DNA of 7,664 nt, taken from an uncultured Pseudomonadota bacterium (GTDB taxonomy: Bacteria; Pseudomonadota; Gammaproteobacteria; Burkholderiales; SG8-39). Below the pieces are notes generated by a model. That model did no database searches. It was not told the origin of the DNA and saw nothing but the letters and a program-made list of their open reading frames with translations. The stretch is taken from NCBI GenBank assembly GCA_903864555.1, contig CAIPGJ010000593.1:1-7664 (forward strand), given 5' to 3'. The translations under genes and the position numbers were made by a program. Below are positions 1 to 6,366 of this stretch, piece after piece; within the stretch, counting starts at the first letter, position 1, and every line of letters begins with the position of its first letter.

Positions 1-1518
1 CTGCTGCCGCTGATCGGCGAGTACGAGCGGACCAGCACGACCATTGCCAACGCATACATCGCGCCCATCATCAATAAATACCTCTCGCGCCTGCGCGATG
101 CGCTCGACGAAAAGGGCATCCGGGGACCACTGTTCGTCTGCCAGTCAAGCGGCGGGCTCTTTCTGCACTCCTTTGCCAAGCAAAAGCCCGTGCTGACCCT
201 GGAGTCCGGCCCGGCAGCCGGCTGCGTCGCGGCGCGCCACTACGCCCGCAATCTGGGCTGCACCGACGCCGTTGCGGTGGACATGGGCGGCACCACCACC
301 AAGGCCACCTTCATACACAAGGGCGAACTGGACTGGGCCAGCAAATTTGCCATTGGTTCGTCCATGAGCACCGGGAGCCGCCTCGACTCCGGCCAGGGCT
401 ACATCATCCAGACCCCCTCCATCGACGTGGCCGAGGTGGGAGCGGGCGGTGGCAGCATTGCCTGGATGGATGACGGCGGCGTGCTGCACATCGGACCGGA
501 GAGTGCGGGGGCCCACCCCGGCCCCGCCTGCTACAGCCAGGGCGGCGTCCAGCCCACACTCACCGATGCCAATGTGGTGCTGGGCTACGTCAATCCCACC
601 GCGCTGGCCGGTGGCACCTTCCCCATCGACCGTCGCAAGGCTGAACAATGCCTCGAAAAGCTTGCGGAACGACTGGGCAAGACCATCGAGGAAACCGCCT
701 ATGGCATACACCAGATCGCCAACGCCAACATGGTCACGGCCATCCGACGCGTTTCAACCGAAACCGGACGCGATCTGCGCAACGCCGACATGATTGCCTA
801 CGGTGGCTCCGGGCCGGTGCAGGCGGTGGGCCTTGCCAGAAGCCTGGAAATGCGGCGCGTCATCATTCCACGCTACCCCGGCCTCTTCAGCGGATATGGG
901 CTGCTCACTGCCAACATCGAGCATCACCTGATGAGGACCGTGATCCAGCCACTGCACGAGGTGGACATCCATGCCCTGAATGCCGCACTCGCAGAACTTG
1001 AAGAGGCCGTGACCAGGGAGCTCCGCGACTATGGATTTTCCAGTGACCGGCTGGAGGTAAGCCGCTTTGCCGACCTGAAATTTGATGATCGTGCCGGCGA
1101 GACCGTGATGCCCCTGCCCACCCGGCTGCTCGTTGAAGGCGAGGACATGACCTTGCTGGAGAAGGCGTTCCTCGATACCTACCAGGAAATCCACAACTAC
1201 ACGCCACGCGGCTCGGGCATCCTGATGCAGAGCGTGCGCGTGGTTGCGCGCATCTCGCGCCCCATTCAAGGCCTCAGTGTGGCCATGCGCGGCGATGAAT
1301 GGCGTCCCGTCGAGGCGCACCGCAAGGTCTACTTCGGTCCGGAAACCGGTTATGTGCAAACGCCCGTGCTTTCGCGCAGTGACCTGCATGCAGGCACAGT
1401 GATCGGCCCCGCCATCATCGAGGAAGCCGATTCCTCCACCGTCGTCCAGCCCGGCTGCACCGCGACCCTGGGTCGTGATGAAGTCATCATCGTCCATCTC
1501 GATGGGGGTCATGCCTGA
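1..1518 (+). CDS. hyuA: HyuA-type hydantoinase/oxoprolinase A subunit, 5'-truncated by window start
   Basis: The frame is open from the first base, giving 505 residues. Family members run near 680-700, so roughly 180-190 N-terminal residues (the first ATPase-fold half) lie outside the window. The visible part starts LLPLIGEYERTSTT and contains the second-domain phosphate-loop motif DMGGTTTK (fragment residues 94-101), the glycine-rich VGAGGGSI (146-153), then GPESAGAHPGPACY, PTLTDANVVLG, AYGGSGPVQA (265-274) and FSGYGLLTANIEH, all in family order. The family hydrolyses ATP with HyuB to open cyclic amides (N-methylhydantoin, 5-oxoproline) or, in acetone/acetophenone carboxylase relatives, to activate a substrate for carboxylation. 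The subunit is cytoplasmic. An internal GTG at 190 is not the start, because family homology continues upstream of it. The stop at 1516-1518 overlaps or abuts the hyuB start, implying translational coupling. Family is sure; substrate is unknown. Confidence 0.93.
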   Translation: MLPLIGEYERTSTTIANAYIAPIINKYLSRLRDALDEKGIRGPLFVCQSSGGLFLHSFAKQKPVLTLESGPAAGCVAARHYARNLGCTDAVAVDMGGTTTKATFIHKGELDWASKFAIGSSMSTGSRLDSGQGYIIQTPSIDVAEVGAGGGSIAWMDDGGVLHIGPESAGAHPGPACYSQGGVQPTLTDANVVLGYVNPTALAGGTFPIDRRKAEQCLEKLAERLGKTIEETAYGIHQIANANMVTAIRRVSTETGRDLRNADMIAYGGSGPVQAVGLARSLEMRRVIIPRYPGLFSGYGLLTANIEHHLMRTVIQPLHEVDIHALNAALAELEEAVTRELRDYGFSSDRLEVSRFADLKFDDRAGETVMPLPTRLLVEGEDMTLLEKAFLDTYQEIHNYTPRGSGILMQSVRVVARISRPIQGLSVAMRGDEWRPVEAHRKVYFGPETGYVQTPVLSRSDLHAGTVIGPAIIEEADSSTVVQPGCTATLGRDEVIIVHLDGGHA

Positions 1519-3271
1519 CATGAACATGCAAACCGCAAAACGCCAGGCCGATCCCATTGCGCTGGAACTGGTCAACAACAGCCTGCAATCCCTGTCCGAC
1601 GAAATGGGCGCAACGATCGCCAGATCCTGCGCCTCGCCGCTCATCCGGGAAGCGCAGGATTTTGCCGCGGGCTACGCCGACCGGACCGGCCAGGTGCTTT
1701 CCAACTGCGTCGCCTCCCCGGGATTTGTCACCTCGCCGCGTGCTTTCATCGGTGCGGTAATCGGCTTTTTTGGGACGGACATCCAGGCCGGTGACATCTT
1801 CATCGTCAATGACCCCTACCATGGGGGCAGCCACCTGCCTGATATCCAGATGGTGAAGCCGGTCTTCGTGGAGGGGGAACTGTTCTGCTGGATCTACACC
1901 AAGGCCCACCATGTGGACGTGGGCGGACGCGTGGCCGGCAGCATGGCCTTCGACAATGTCGACATTTTCCAGGACGGTTTCCGCATTCCCCCGGTGAAGG
2001 CCTACCAGCAAGGCGTGCCCAACCGCACGTTCTTCGACCTGCTCAAACTGAATATCCGCTATCCCGAAGTGCTGCTGTCCGACCTGAATGCCAAGATCAA
2101 TGCCATGACGGTGGGTGAGCGCGGCATGCAGCGGCTGGTCGGCGAATATGGCGGGGCCCGCCTTTCGGGCATTTTCAATGACCTGCTGGATTACGCCGAG
2201 GGCCTCGCACGGGCGCAGATACGCACCTGGAAAAAGGGTTCATGGGAATTCACGGACTTCATGGATGACGACATGGTCACCGGCAAGCCGTTAAAGCTGC
2301 ACGTGAAAGTGACTGTCAATGACGACAGTGTCCACGCGGACTTCACCGGGACGGCAGCTCAGGTGCCGGCCTCTTACAACATGACTTATCACGAGCTGGA
2401 AGGCTGCATGGTCAATAACATCCGGGCCTGCCTGGATGGCCCGGTGCCCATGAACAGCGGCCTGCTGAGAACGGTCTCGGTCTATGCACCCGAGGGTACC
2501 GTGGTGAATCCGCGGCCGCCGGCCGGAACCTCCGAGCGCGGCATGCTGACCGGCTTTGTGCGCACACTGTTGCTGGGGGCCATGGTGCAGTGCCGGCCTG
2601 AAAAAATGACCGCTGCCGGCCATGGCGGCTCGTCCCTCGTGCGCCTGGGCGGCAGAAATGCCAAGGGCCGGGACACCTACCTCTTCGACCGGGTCGGCCC
2701 CGGTGCCATGGGTGCCCGCATGCGCAAGGACGGGTTGGACGGGGCAGGCGGCGGCACCATCGAGTCGGTGGAAATCCTGGAGGCACATTTCCCGGTGCGC
2801 ATCGAAAACCACGAGTTGGTGCCCGATACCGGTGGACCAGGCCAGTTCAGGGGCGGCTGCGGTGTACGCCGAGATTACGTCTGGCTGGGAACGGAGGGCT
2901 ACTTCCGGCCGCGCATTCCACGCATCGCCAATGGTCCCTGGGGAGTCGACAACGGACAGCCTGGCACCTGCGCCTCGCTGCATCTCAATCCCGATGACGC
3001 CGATTCCATCCTCGACCCCAAGGGGCTCACAAAGATCAATCCGGGGGATGTGATGAAAGTCACTCTGGCCGGTGGTGGGGGCTGGGGCCATGCACTGGAC
3101 AGGGATCCTCAGCTTTGCCTCGATGACCTCATCGAGGGACTGGAAACAGCTGAACACATACGGCGCACTTATGGCGTGGTGATTGACGAGAAGAACCTGG
3201 GCATCGACGCCGTCGCCACGGCCCGCCTGAGAGCCGAACTGCGCGCCATGGCACAGTCCGGCGCAACATGA
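1511..3271 (+). CDS. hyuB: HyuB-type hydantoinase/oxoprolinase B subunit
   Basis: Partner of HyuA in an ATP-dependent amidohydrolase or carboxylase complex. The product has 586 residues from ATG 1511, a usual length for the family. Family blocks in order: DPIALELVNN near the N terminus, NDPYHGGSHLPD (residues 100-111), AHHVDVGG (132-139), DFTGTAAQVPASYN mid-protein, and a C-terminal AGGGGWGHALDRDP followed by the usual closing helix region ending YGVVID. H108, D111 and H133 have the H-x2-D...H spacing (3 and 25 residues) that I recall for the Mn ligands of acetone carboxylase alpha subunit, so a metal site is probably kept. Start choice is uncertain among in-frame ATGs at 1475, 1511, 1520 and 1526. 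1475 lies deep inside hyuA. 1511 overlaps hyuA by 8 bp. 1520 lies 1 nt after its stop, with GGGGG (1503-1507) as a possible ribosome site. Carboxylase versus amidohydrolase cannot be decided. Confidence 0.93.
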   Translation: MPDMNMQTAKRQADPIALELVNNSLQSLSDEMGATIARSCASPLIREAQDFAAGYADRTGQVLSNCVASPGFVTSPRAFIGAVIGFFGTDIQAGDIFIVNDPYHGGSHLPDIQMVKPVFVEGELFCWIYTKAHHVDVGGRVAGSMAFDNVDIFQDGFRIPPVKAYQQGVPNRTFFDLLKLNIRYPEVLLSDLNAKINAMTVGERGMQRLVGEYGGARLSGIFNDLLDYAEGLARAQIRTWKKGSWEFTDFMDDDMVTGKPLKLHVKVTVNDDSVHADFTGTAAQVPASYNMTYHELEGCMVNNIRACLDGPVPMNSGLLRTVSVYAPEGTVVNPRPPAGTSERGMLTGFVRTLLLGAMVQCRPEKMTAAGHGGSSLVRLGGRNAKGRDTYLFDRVGPGAMGARMRKDGLDGAGGGTIESVEILEAHFPVRIENHELVPDTGGPGQFRGGCGVRRDYVWLGTEGYFRPRIPRIANGPWGVDNGQPGTCASLHLNPDDADSILDPKGLTKINPGDVMKVTLAGGGGWGHALDRDPQLCLDDLIEGLETAEHIRRTYGVVIDEKNLGIDAVATARLRAELRAMAQSGAT

Positions 3272-3308
3272 ACAATCCACACTTTCGAACAGAATCGCAG
3301 TCCCGGCA

Positions 3309-3322
3309 TGAAATGCATTTCA
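3309..3322. promoter_or_regulatory. Perfect 14-bp palindrome, candidate operator
   Basis: TGAAATGCATTTCA reads the same on both strands. It lies in the hyuB-to-ICL/PEPM gap and ends 2 nt before the Shine-Dalgarno sequence of the next gene. A dimeric repressor bound here would sit directly on the translation-initiation region or an internal promoter. In RNA it could also form a short 5-bp stem with loop TGCA. No regulator gene is in the window and I do not recognise the site as belonging to a known family, so function is inferred only from symmetry and position. Confidence 0.35.
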
Positions 3323-3324
3323 AC

Positions 3325-3330
3325 AGGAGG
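3325..3330 (+). promoter_or_regulatory. Ribosome binding site that fixes a TTG start
   Basis: AGGAGG is a full-strength Shine-Dalgarno match placed 5 nt before TTG at 3336. The two nearby ATGs (3308 and 3313) are in other frames, and the next in-frame ATG (3357) would remove the conserved KLRELL segment that family members have. This site therefore decides the start in favour of TTG. Confidence 0.8.
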
Positions 3331-3335
3331 TTGCC

Positions 3336-4208
3336 TTGAAGCTACGTGAACTGCTGATGTCGCAGAACAAGCCCGTTGTCGCACCCGGCGTGACCGACGT
3401 TGCTTCGGCCAAAGTGATCGAGTCCATGGGGTTTCCCGCCCTGTACATGGGTGGCTGGATCATGGGAGCGCATTACGGCACGTCCGAGCCATTGCTGTCC
3501 CTGACCGAGATCACCTGGCTGGCCTCCTATGTGACCCGCTATTCGAAGCTGCCGCTCATTGTGGATGCCGGTGCCGGCTGGGGCGACCCGCTTCAGGTGC
3601 AAAGAACCGTGAGGGAGATGGAGCGCGTGGGCGTGGCCGCCATCCACATTGAAGACCAGATCTTTCCCAAACGCGCCACCTACTTCAAGGGCATACGCCG
3701 GGTGGTCGAGAAGGCGTTGATGGTGGAGCGCATCGAAGCGGCTGTCGAGGCCAGAAAGGACCGCGACTTCCTCATCATTGCGCGCACCGACACCTGGAAG
3801 GCCGAAGACCCAACGACTGTCAATGAGGTCATCGATCGCATGCAGGCCTGCGTGGCGGCCGGCGCCGATGTGGTCATGCCCATGGTGAAGGACCTGAAGT
3901 ACGTGCCGACCCTGCGCAAGGCCCTGCCCGGGGTGCCCATGATCTGGCTGCAGTATTTCGGTGGTCCTACACTGAACGAGATCAAGGATGCGGGCGCGGA
4001 CCTGGTGATCTTCCCGCAGGCTGCCACGCTCATGTCCATGCATGCCATCAGGCAGGGTTTCACCGAAGTGCTGCAGAAGGGGCGCCTGGAAAGCTATGAC
4101 ATCGAATGGATGAACAAGGGCATCAAGACCGAATTGCTGGGACTCATCGGGCTGGATGCCTACTATGAACTGGAAGCCCGCACCACCGAAGGGCGCGAAA
4201 AGAAGTGA
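3336..4208 (+). CDS. ICL/PEP mutase superfamily protein, paralogue 1
   Basis: Cytoplasmic TIM-barrel enzyme of the isocitrate lyase/phosphoenolpyruvate mutase superfamily, 290 residues, typical length. Family members act on C-C or C-P bonds next to a carboxylate using Mg2+ (2-methylisocitrate lyase, dimethylmalate lyase, oxaloacetate decarboxylase, PEP mutase). Visible: N-terminal KLRELL...VVAPGVTDVASAKVIESMGF, metal region IVDAGAGWGDP (D77 kept, the second Asp of the usual DxD is G79), HIEDQ (104-108), lid loop FPKRATY (110-116), and IIARTD with R150. The lyase signature K-R-C-G-H reads K-R-A-T-Y, so the catalytic Cys is replaced by A114. The Glu after the sixth strand (FPE in PrpB) is M183. 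Standard (methyl)isocitrate lyase activity is therefore doubtful; a decarboxylase, hydrolase or unusual lyase is possible. It starts at TTG 3336 after a strong ribosome site, 64 bp behind hyuB, so co-transcription with hyuAB is likely. A terminator candidate follows. Confidence 0.9.
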   Translation: MKLRELLMSQNKPVVAPGVTDVASAKVIESMGFPALYMGGWIMGAHYGTSEPLLSLTEITWLASYVTRYSKLPLIVDAGAGWGDPLQVQRTVREMERVGVAAIHIEDQIFPKRATYFKGIRRVVEKALMVERIEAAVEARKDRDFLIIARTDTWKAEDPTTVNEVIDRMQACVAAGADVVMPMVKDLKYVPTLRKALPGVPMIWLQYFGGPTLNEIKDAGADLVIFPQAATLMSMHAIRQGFTEVLQKGRLESYDIEWMNKGIKTELLGLIGLDAYYELEARTTEGREKK

Positions 4209-4252
4209 TGCAGATACTGTACGCAACGATCGATTGGGCATGAAGCAGCAAC

Positions 4253-4283
4253 ACCTGGTGCATCGACCTTGACACCAGGTTTT
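4253..4283 (+). terminator. Candidate Rho-independent terminator after paralogue 1
   Basis: ACCTGGTG (4253-4260) pairs perfectly with CACCAGGT (4273-4280), an 8-bp stem over a 12-nt loop, followed by TTTT (4280-4283, sharing one T with the stem). It begins 44 nt after the stop of the first ICL/PEPM gene. The stem is good but the T run is short, so termination may be partial. Confidence 0.45.
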
Positions 4284-4297
4284 CCCACGCGCATTCT
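4269..4297 (+). promoter_or_regulatory. Candidate sigma-70 promoter for the Bug gene
   Basis: TTGACA (4269-4274) is a perfect -35 hexamer. Seventeen bases later CATTCT (4292-4297) matches the -10 consensus at three of six positions, including the key second A and last T. Transcription would start near 4304, giving a leader of about 57 nt before ATG 4361. The -35 box overlaps the right arm of the candidate terminator hairpin. The -10 is weak, so this is a suggestion only. Confidence 0.3.
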
Positions 4298-4360
4298 CAC
4301 TCTTTCAGAATGCCTTTCTATCAGATGAAATCCACACGGATCCCACCTTCTGGAGCCCTG

Positions 4361-5332
4361 ATGATCAACAGAAAGCAATCTCTGCTGTGCATGGCATGGC
4401 TGGCAGCGGCCATCGGCGGCACCCATTCAGCCCTTGGCCAGGACTTTCCATCCAAACCCATCACGATGTACGTTCCCACGGTCGGCAGCGGCGCCGACGT
4501 ACTGGGACGGGCCTATGCTGCACATCTTTCGAATTCCCTGGGAAAGCAGGTGCTCATCGTCAATCGGGGCGGAGCCGGCGGCGTTCTGGCGGCCGAGACC
4601 GTGGCCAAAGCCGCTCCCGATGGACACTCTCTGTTGCTCTACGGTCCGCCGATCTGGCTGTTGCCATTGCTGCGCTCCAATCTGCCCTACGACCCGGTGA
4701 AGGATTTCGCTCCGGTATCGGCTGTGGCAAGTTTTCCGACGGTCGTCGTGGTGCATCCGTCCTCCCCGATCAAGACCGTTGCCGAACTGATCAGCGTGGC
4801 CAGGTCAAAACCCGGGCAACTCAATAGCGGCAGCGACACAGCAAGTTCAGCCCATCTGGCTTTCGAGCTCTTCCAGTCCATGGCCGGTATCAAAATCACG
4901 CGCGTTCCTTACAAAGGCGTGGGGCCAGCGGTGACCGCTTTGCTGTCCAATGAAGTGGATGTGGTGTTCCCGGTCATGACCGTTGCATCCGCCCATATCA
5001 AATCAGGCAGACTGCGTGCATTGGCCGTCGCATCGGCGAAACCCTCGCCCCTGACCCCCGGCCTGCCGACGGTTTCCGAATCAGGCCTGCCAGGATATGA
5101 ATCAGTGGCCTGGACCGTCCTGCTGGCCCCTGCCTCAACGCCCGCACCCATCATCAACCGCCTCAACCAGGAGTTCGACCGCCTGCTCAAACTGCAGGAG
5201 ATTCGCGACTTCATGGCCAATGCCGGTGCCGAACCCATAGGCAGCACGCCCGAAGCGCTGGCCCTGCTCATCAGAAATGAAATAAGCAAGAGGGGCAAGA
5301 TCATCAAGGAAGCAGGCATCAAGGAAAACTGA
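4361..5332 (+). CDS. Bug/TctC-family periplasmic solute-binding protein
   Basis: Binding protein of the tripartite tricarboxylate transporter (TTT) type, 323 residues, usual for the family. Such proteins capture carboxylates or related small anions in the periplasm. From ATG 4361 there is a signal peptide: MINRKQ, a hydrophobic core (residues 8-20), and a likely cut after ALG (24-26), leaving a mature QDFPSKPI start, the typical Bug N terminus. Further family motifs: VPTVGSGAD (38-46, usually FxxGGxxD), VNRGGAGG (67-74), AKAAPDGHSLLL (83 on), VPYKGVGPAV, LLSNEVDVVF and SGLPGYES...W. C10 in the core is not in a lipobox. In-frame ATGs at 4310 and 4325 would place extra residues before the signal peptide. 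GGAG (4352-4355), 5 nt before 4361, supports the later start. No membrane subunits TctA/TctB are in the window, so it may be an orphan as many Bug proteins are. Ligand unknown, presumably the acid metabolised by its neighbours. Confidence 0.93.
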   Translation: MINRKQSLLCMAWLAAAIGGTHSALGQDFPSKPITMYVPTVGSGADVLGRAYAAHLSNSLGKQVLIVNRGGAGGVLAAETVAKAAPDGHSLLLYGPPIWLLPLLRSNLPYDPVKDFAPVSAVASFPTVVVVHPSSPIKTVAELISVARSKPGQLNSGSDTASSAHLAFELFQSMAGIKITRVPYKGVGPAVTALLSNEVDVVFPVMTVASAHIKSGRLRALAVASAKPSPLTPGLPTVSESGLPGYESVAWTVLLAPASTPAPIINRLNQEFDRLLKLQEIRDFMANAGAEPIGSTPEALALLIRNEISKRGKIIKEAGIKEN

Positions 5333-5452
5333 AAGCGGCGACGAAGTGTGGTTCCTCGTCTTTCAACACCCAGTCAATCCGCTGCCTTCCAGCACCCACT
5401 TCAGGCGGAATGCCTGAGCGTACCTCGCAACCCCGGCCTGAAGGCCCATTTT

Positions 5453-5457
5453 GAGGA
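5453..5457 (+). promoter_or_regulatory. Ribosome binding site fixing ATG 5463
   Basis: GAGGA lies 5 nt before ATG 5463. An in-frame TTG at 5451 overlaps this element and has no comparable site of its own, so the ATG is the better start. A small GGCC-TGAA-GGCC hairpin (5435-5446) lies just upstream. Confidence 0.65.
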
Positions 5458-5462
5458 ATACC

Positions 5463-6314
5463 ATGGCCAATCCTGAACTGCGAAACATGCTTGCGCGAGG
5501 GGAAGCTTTCTTTGCCCCTGCGGTATGGGATGCCGTCACGGCACGCCTTGCCCGCCACTCGGGTTTCAAGGCGCTTTACATTCCCGGCGAAGAAACCGGT
5601 CTCACCGTCGGCGAGCCCCGCGATCTCACCACGCTCACCCAGACGGTGATGATTGCCGAGCGCGCACTGGAAGGCGTCGATGACGAGCTCCCCATGATTG
5701 TCGATATCCTCTGTACGAGCGATGCCCAGATGCGGCAGGCAGTGCGCGCGCTTGAAGATGCAGCCATTACCGCCATGCATGTAGAGGACACTCCGGCCAC
5801 TTCGATCGACGGACTCAAGTCGCGGCTTGCCGCTGCCATCGCCACGCGCAGGAGCCGCGACTTTCTGGTGATCGCCGGCATTCATGCTGCCGGCTCCATG
5901 GACCGCAACCAGGTGGTCGAGCGGGCGCAAGCTGCCCAGGCCGCCGGCGCCGACGCAATTTTCATCAAGGGCATGCGGCCGGGAACCGACGACATGTCCT
6001 GGTATCGGAAAGCCATTCCGAACATCGCCATGGCGGCTGTCCCCTGCGAAGGCGCATGGTTCACCAATGACAGGGGTGAGCCGCTTTCCCTGGAGGAGTA
6101 TCGCAGCCTGGGATACCAGCTCATTCTGTATCCACGTGTCATCCAGCCCGCCATGCAGGCCGTCAAGGACGTCTACCAGCATGTCAAGGATGCCGGCAGG
6201 CTGCCGGTAATCCCCCAGGAGCAACTGGACGACGTCATGGAAGTCTGGTGGACGCTCGTCGGCATGGAAGAGAAGTGGGCCGTGGAATCGGCCACCACGG
6301 AAACAGGAAAGTAG
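5463..6314 (+). CDS. ICL/PEP mutase superfamily protein, paralogue 2 (divergent, short lid)
   Basis: 283 residues. Fold assignment rests on the N-terminal block NPELRNMLARGEAFFAPAVWDAVTARLARHSGF, the barrel pattern VD81 then HVEDT (106-110), DFLVIAG (133-139), AGADAIFIKG (161-170) and a C-terminal LGYQLILYP. It departs from the superfamily more than its two neighbours do. The usual DxDxGxG metal loop reads DILCTSD. The lid loop is about 13 residues shorter: 29 residues separate EDT from the IAG block, against 42 in the neighbours, and it lacks any K-R pair. The conserved Arg of the IARTD block is G139. The C-terminal tail contains VWWTLVGMEEKW. An altered reaction, a decarboxylase-like role (some family decarboxylases also have EDT and no K-R-C) or a non-catalytic subunit are all possible. 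ATG 5463 follows a good ribosome site. The gene lies 130 bp after the Bug gene and 52 bp before paralogue 3, so it is probably co-transcribed with the latter. Confidence 0.85.
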   Translation: MANPELRNMLARGEAFFAPAVWDAVTARLARHSGFKALYIPGEETGLTVGEPRDLTTLTQTVMIAERALEGVDDELPMIVDILCTSDAQMRQAVRALEDAAITAMHVEDTPATSIDGLKSRLAAAIATRRSRDFLVIAGIHAAGSMDRNQVVERAQAAQAAGADAIFIKGMRPGTDDMSWYRKAIPNIAMAAVPCEGAWFTNDRGEPLSLEEYRSLGYQLILYPRVIQPAMQAVKDVYQHVKDAGRLPVIPQEQLDDVMEVWWTLVGMEEKWAVESATTETGK

Positions 6315-6366
6315 TTACGGCAATCCCACCCTTTCAATCACAACCTACATTCATGACGGGAAGAAG

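Noticed and set aside
754..1644. 296-residue open frame on the - strand
   Set aside because: It spans the hyuA-hyuB junction in antisense and has low-complexity composition typical of a shadow frame; both + strand genes are certain there.
3342..4241. 299-residue open frame on the - strand
   Set aside because: It mirrors the first ICL/PEPM gene almost exactly. The translation is rich in His, Gly and Arg with no domain pattern, as expected from the third-position G/C bias of the real gene.
5340..5363. Hairpin GACGA/TCGTC followed by TTT after the Bug gene
   Set aside because: The stem is only 5 bp with an 11-nt loop and three T's, too weak to call a terminator.
5435..5446. GGCC-TGAA-GGCC hairpin just upstream of the paralogue 2 ribosome site
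   Set aside because: A 4-bp stem made of a self-complementary tetramer is common by chance at this G+C. No T run directly follows and no function can be supported.
5451..5462. TTG at 5451 as the start of paralogue 2
   Set aside because: It overlaps the GAGGA ribosome site that serves ATG 5463 and adds only four residues (the TTG-initiated Met, then R, N, T).
5319..6224. 301-residue open frame on the - strand
   Set aside because: It lies antisense to paralogue 2, whose family motifs are clear on the + strand. No recognisable motifs and no convincing ribosome site were seen.
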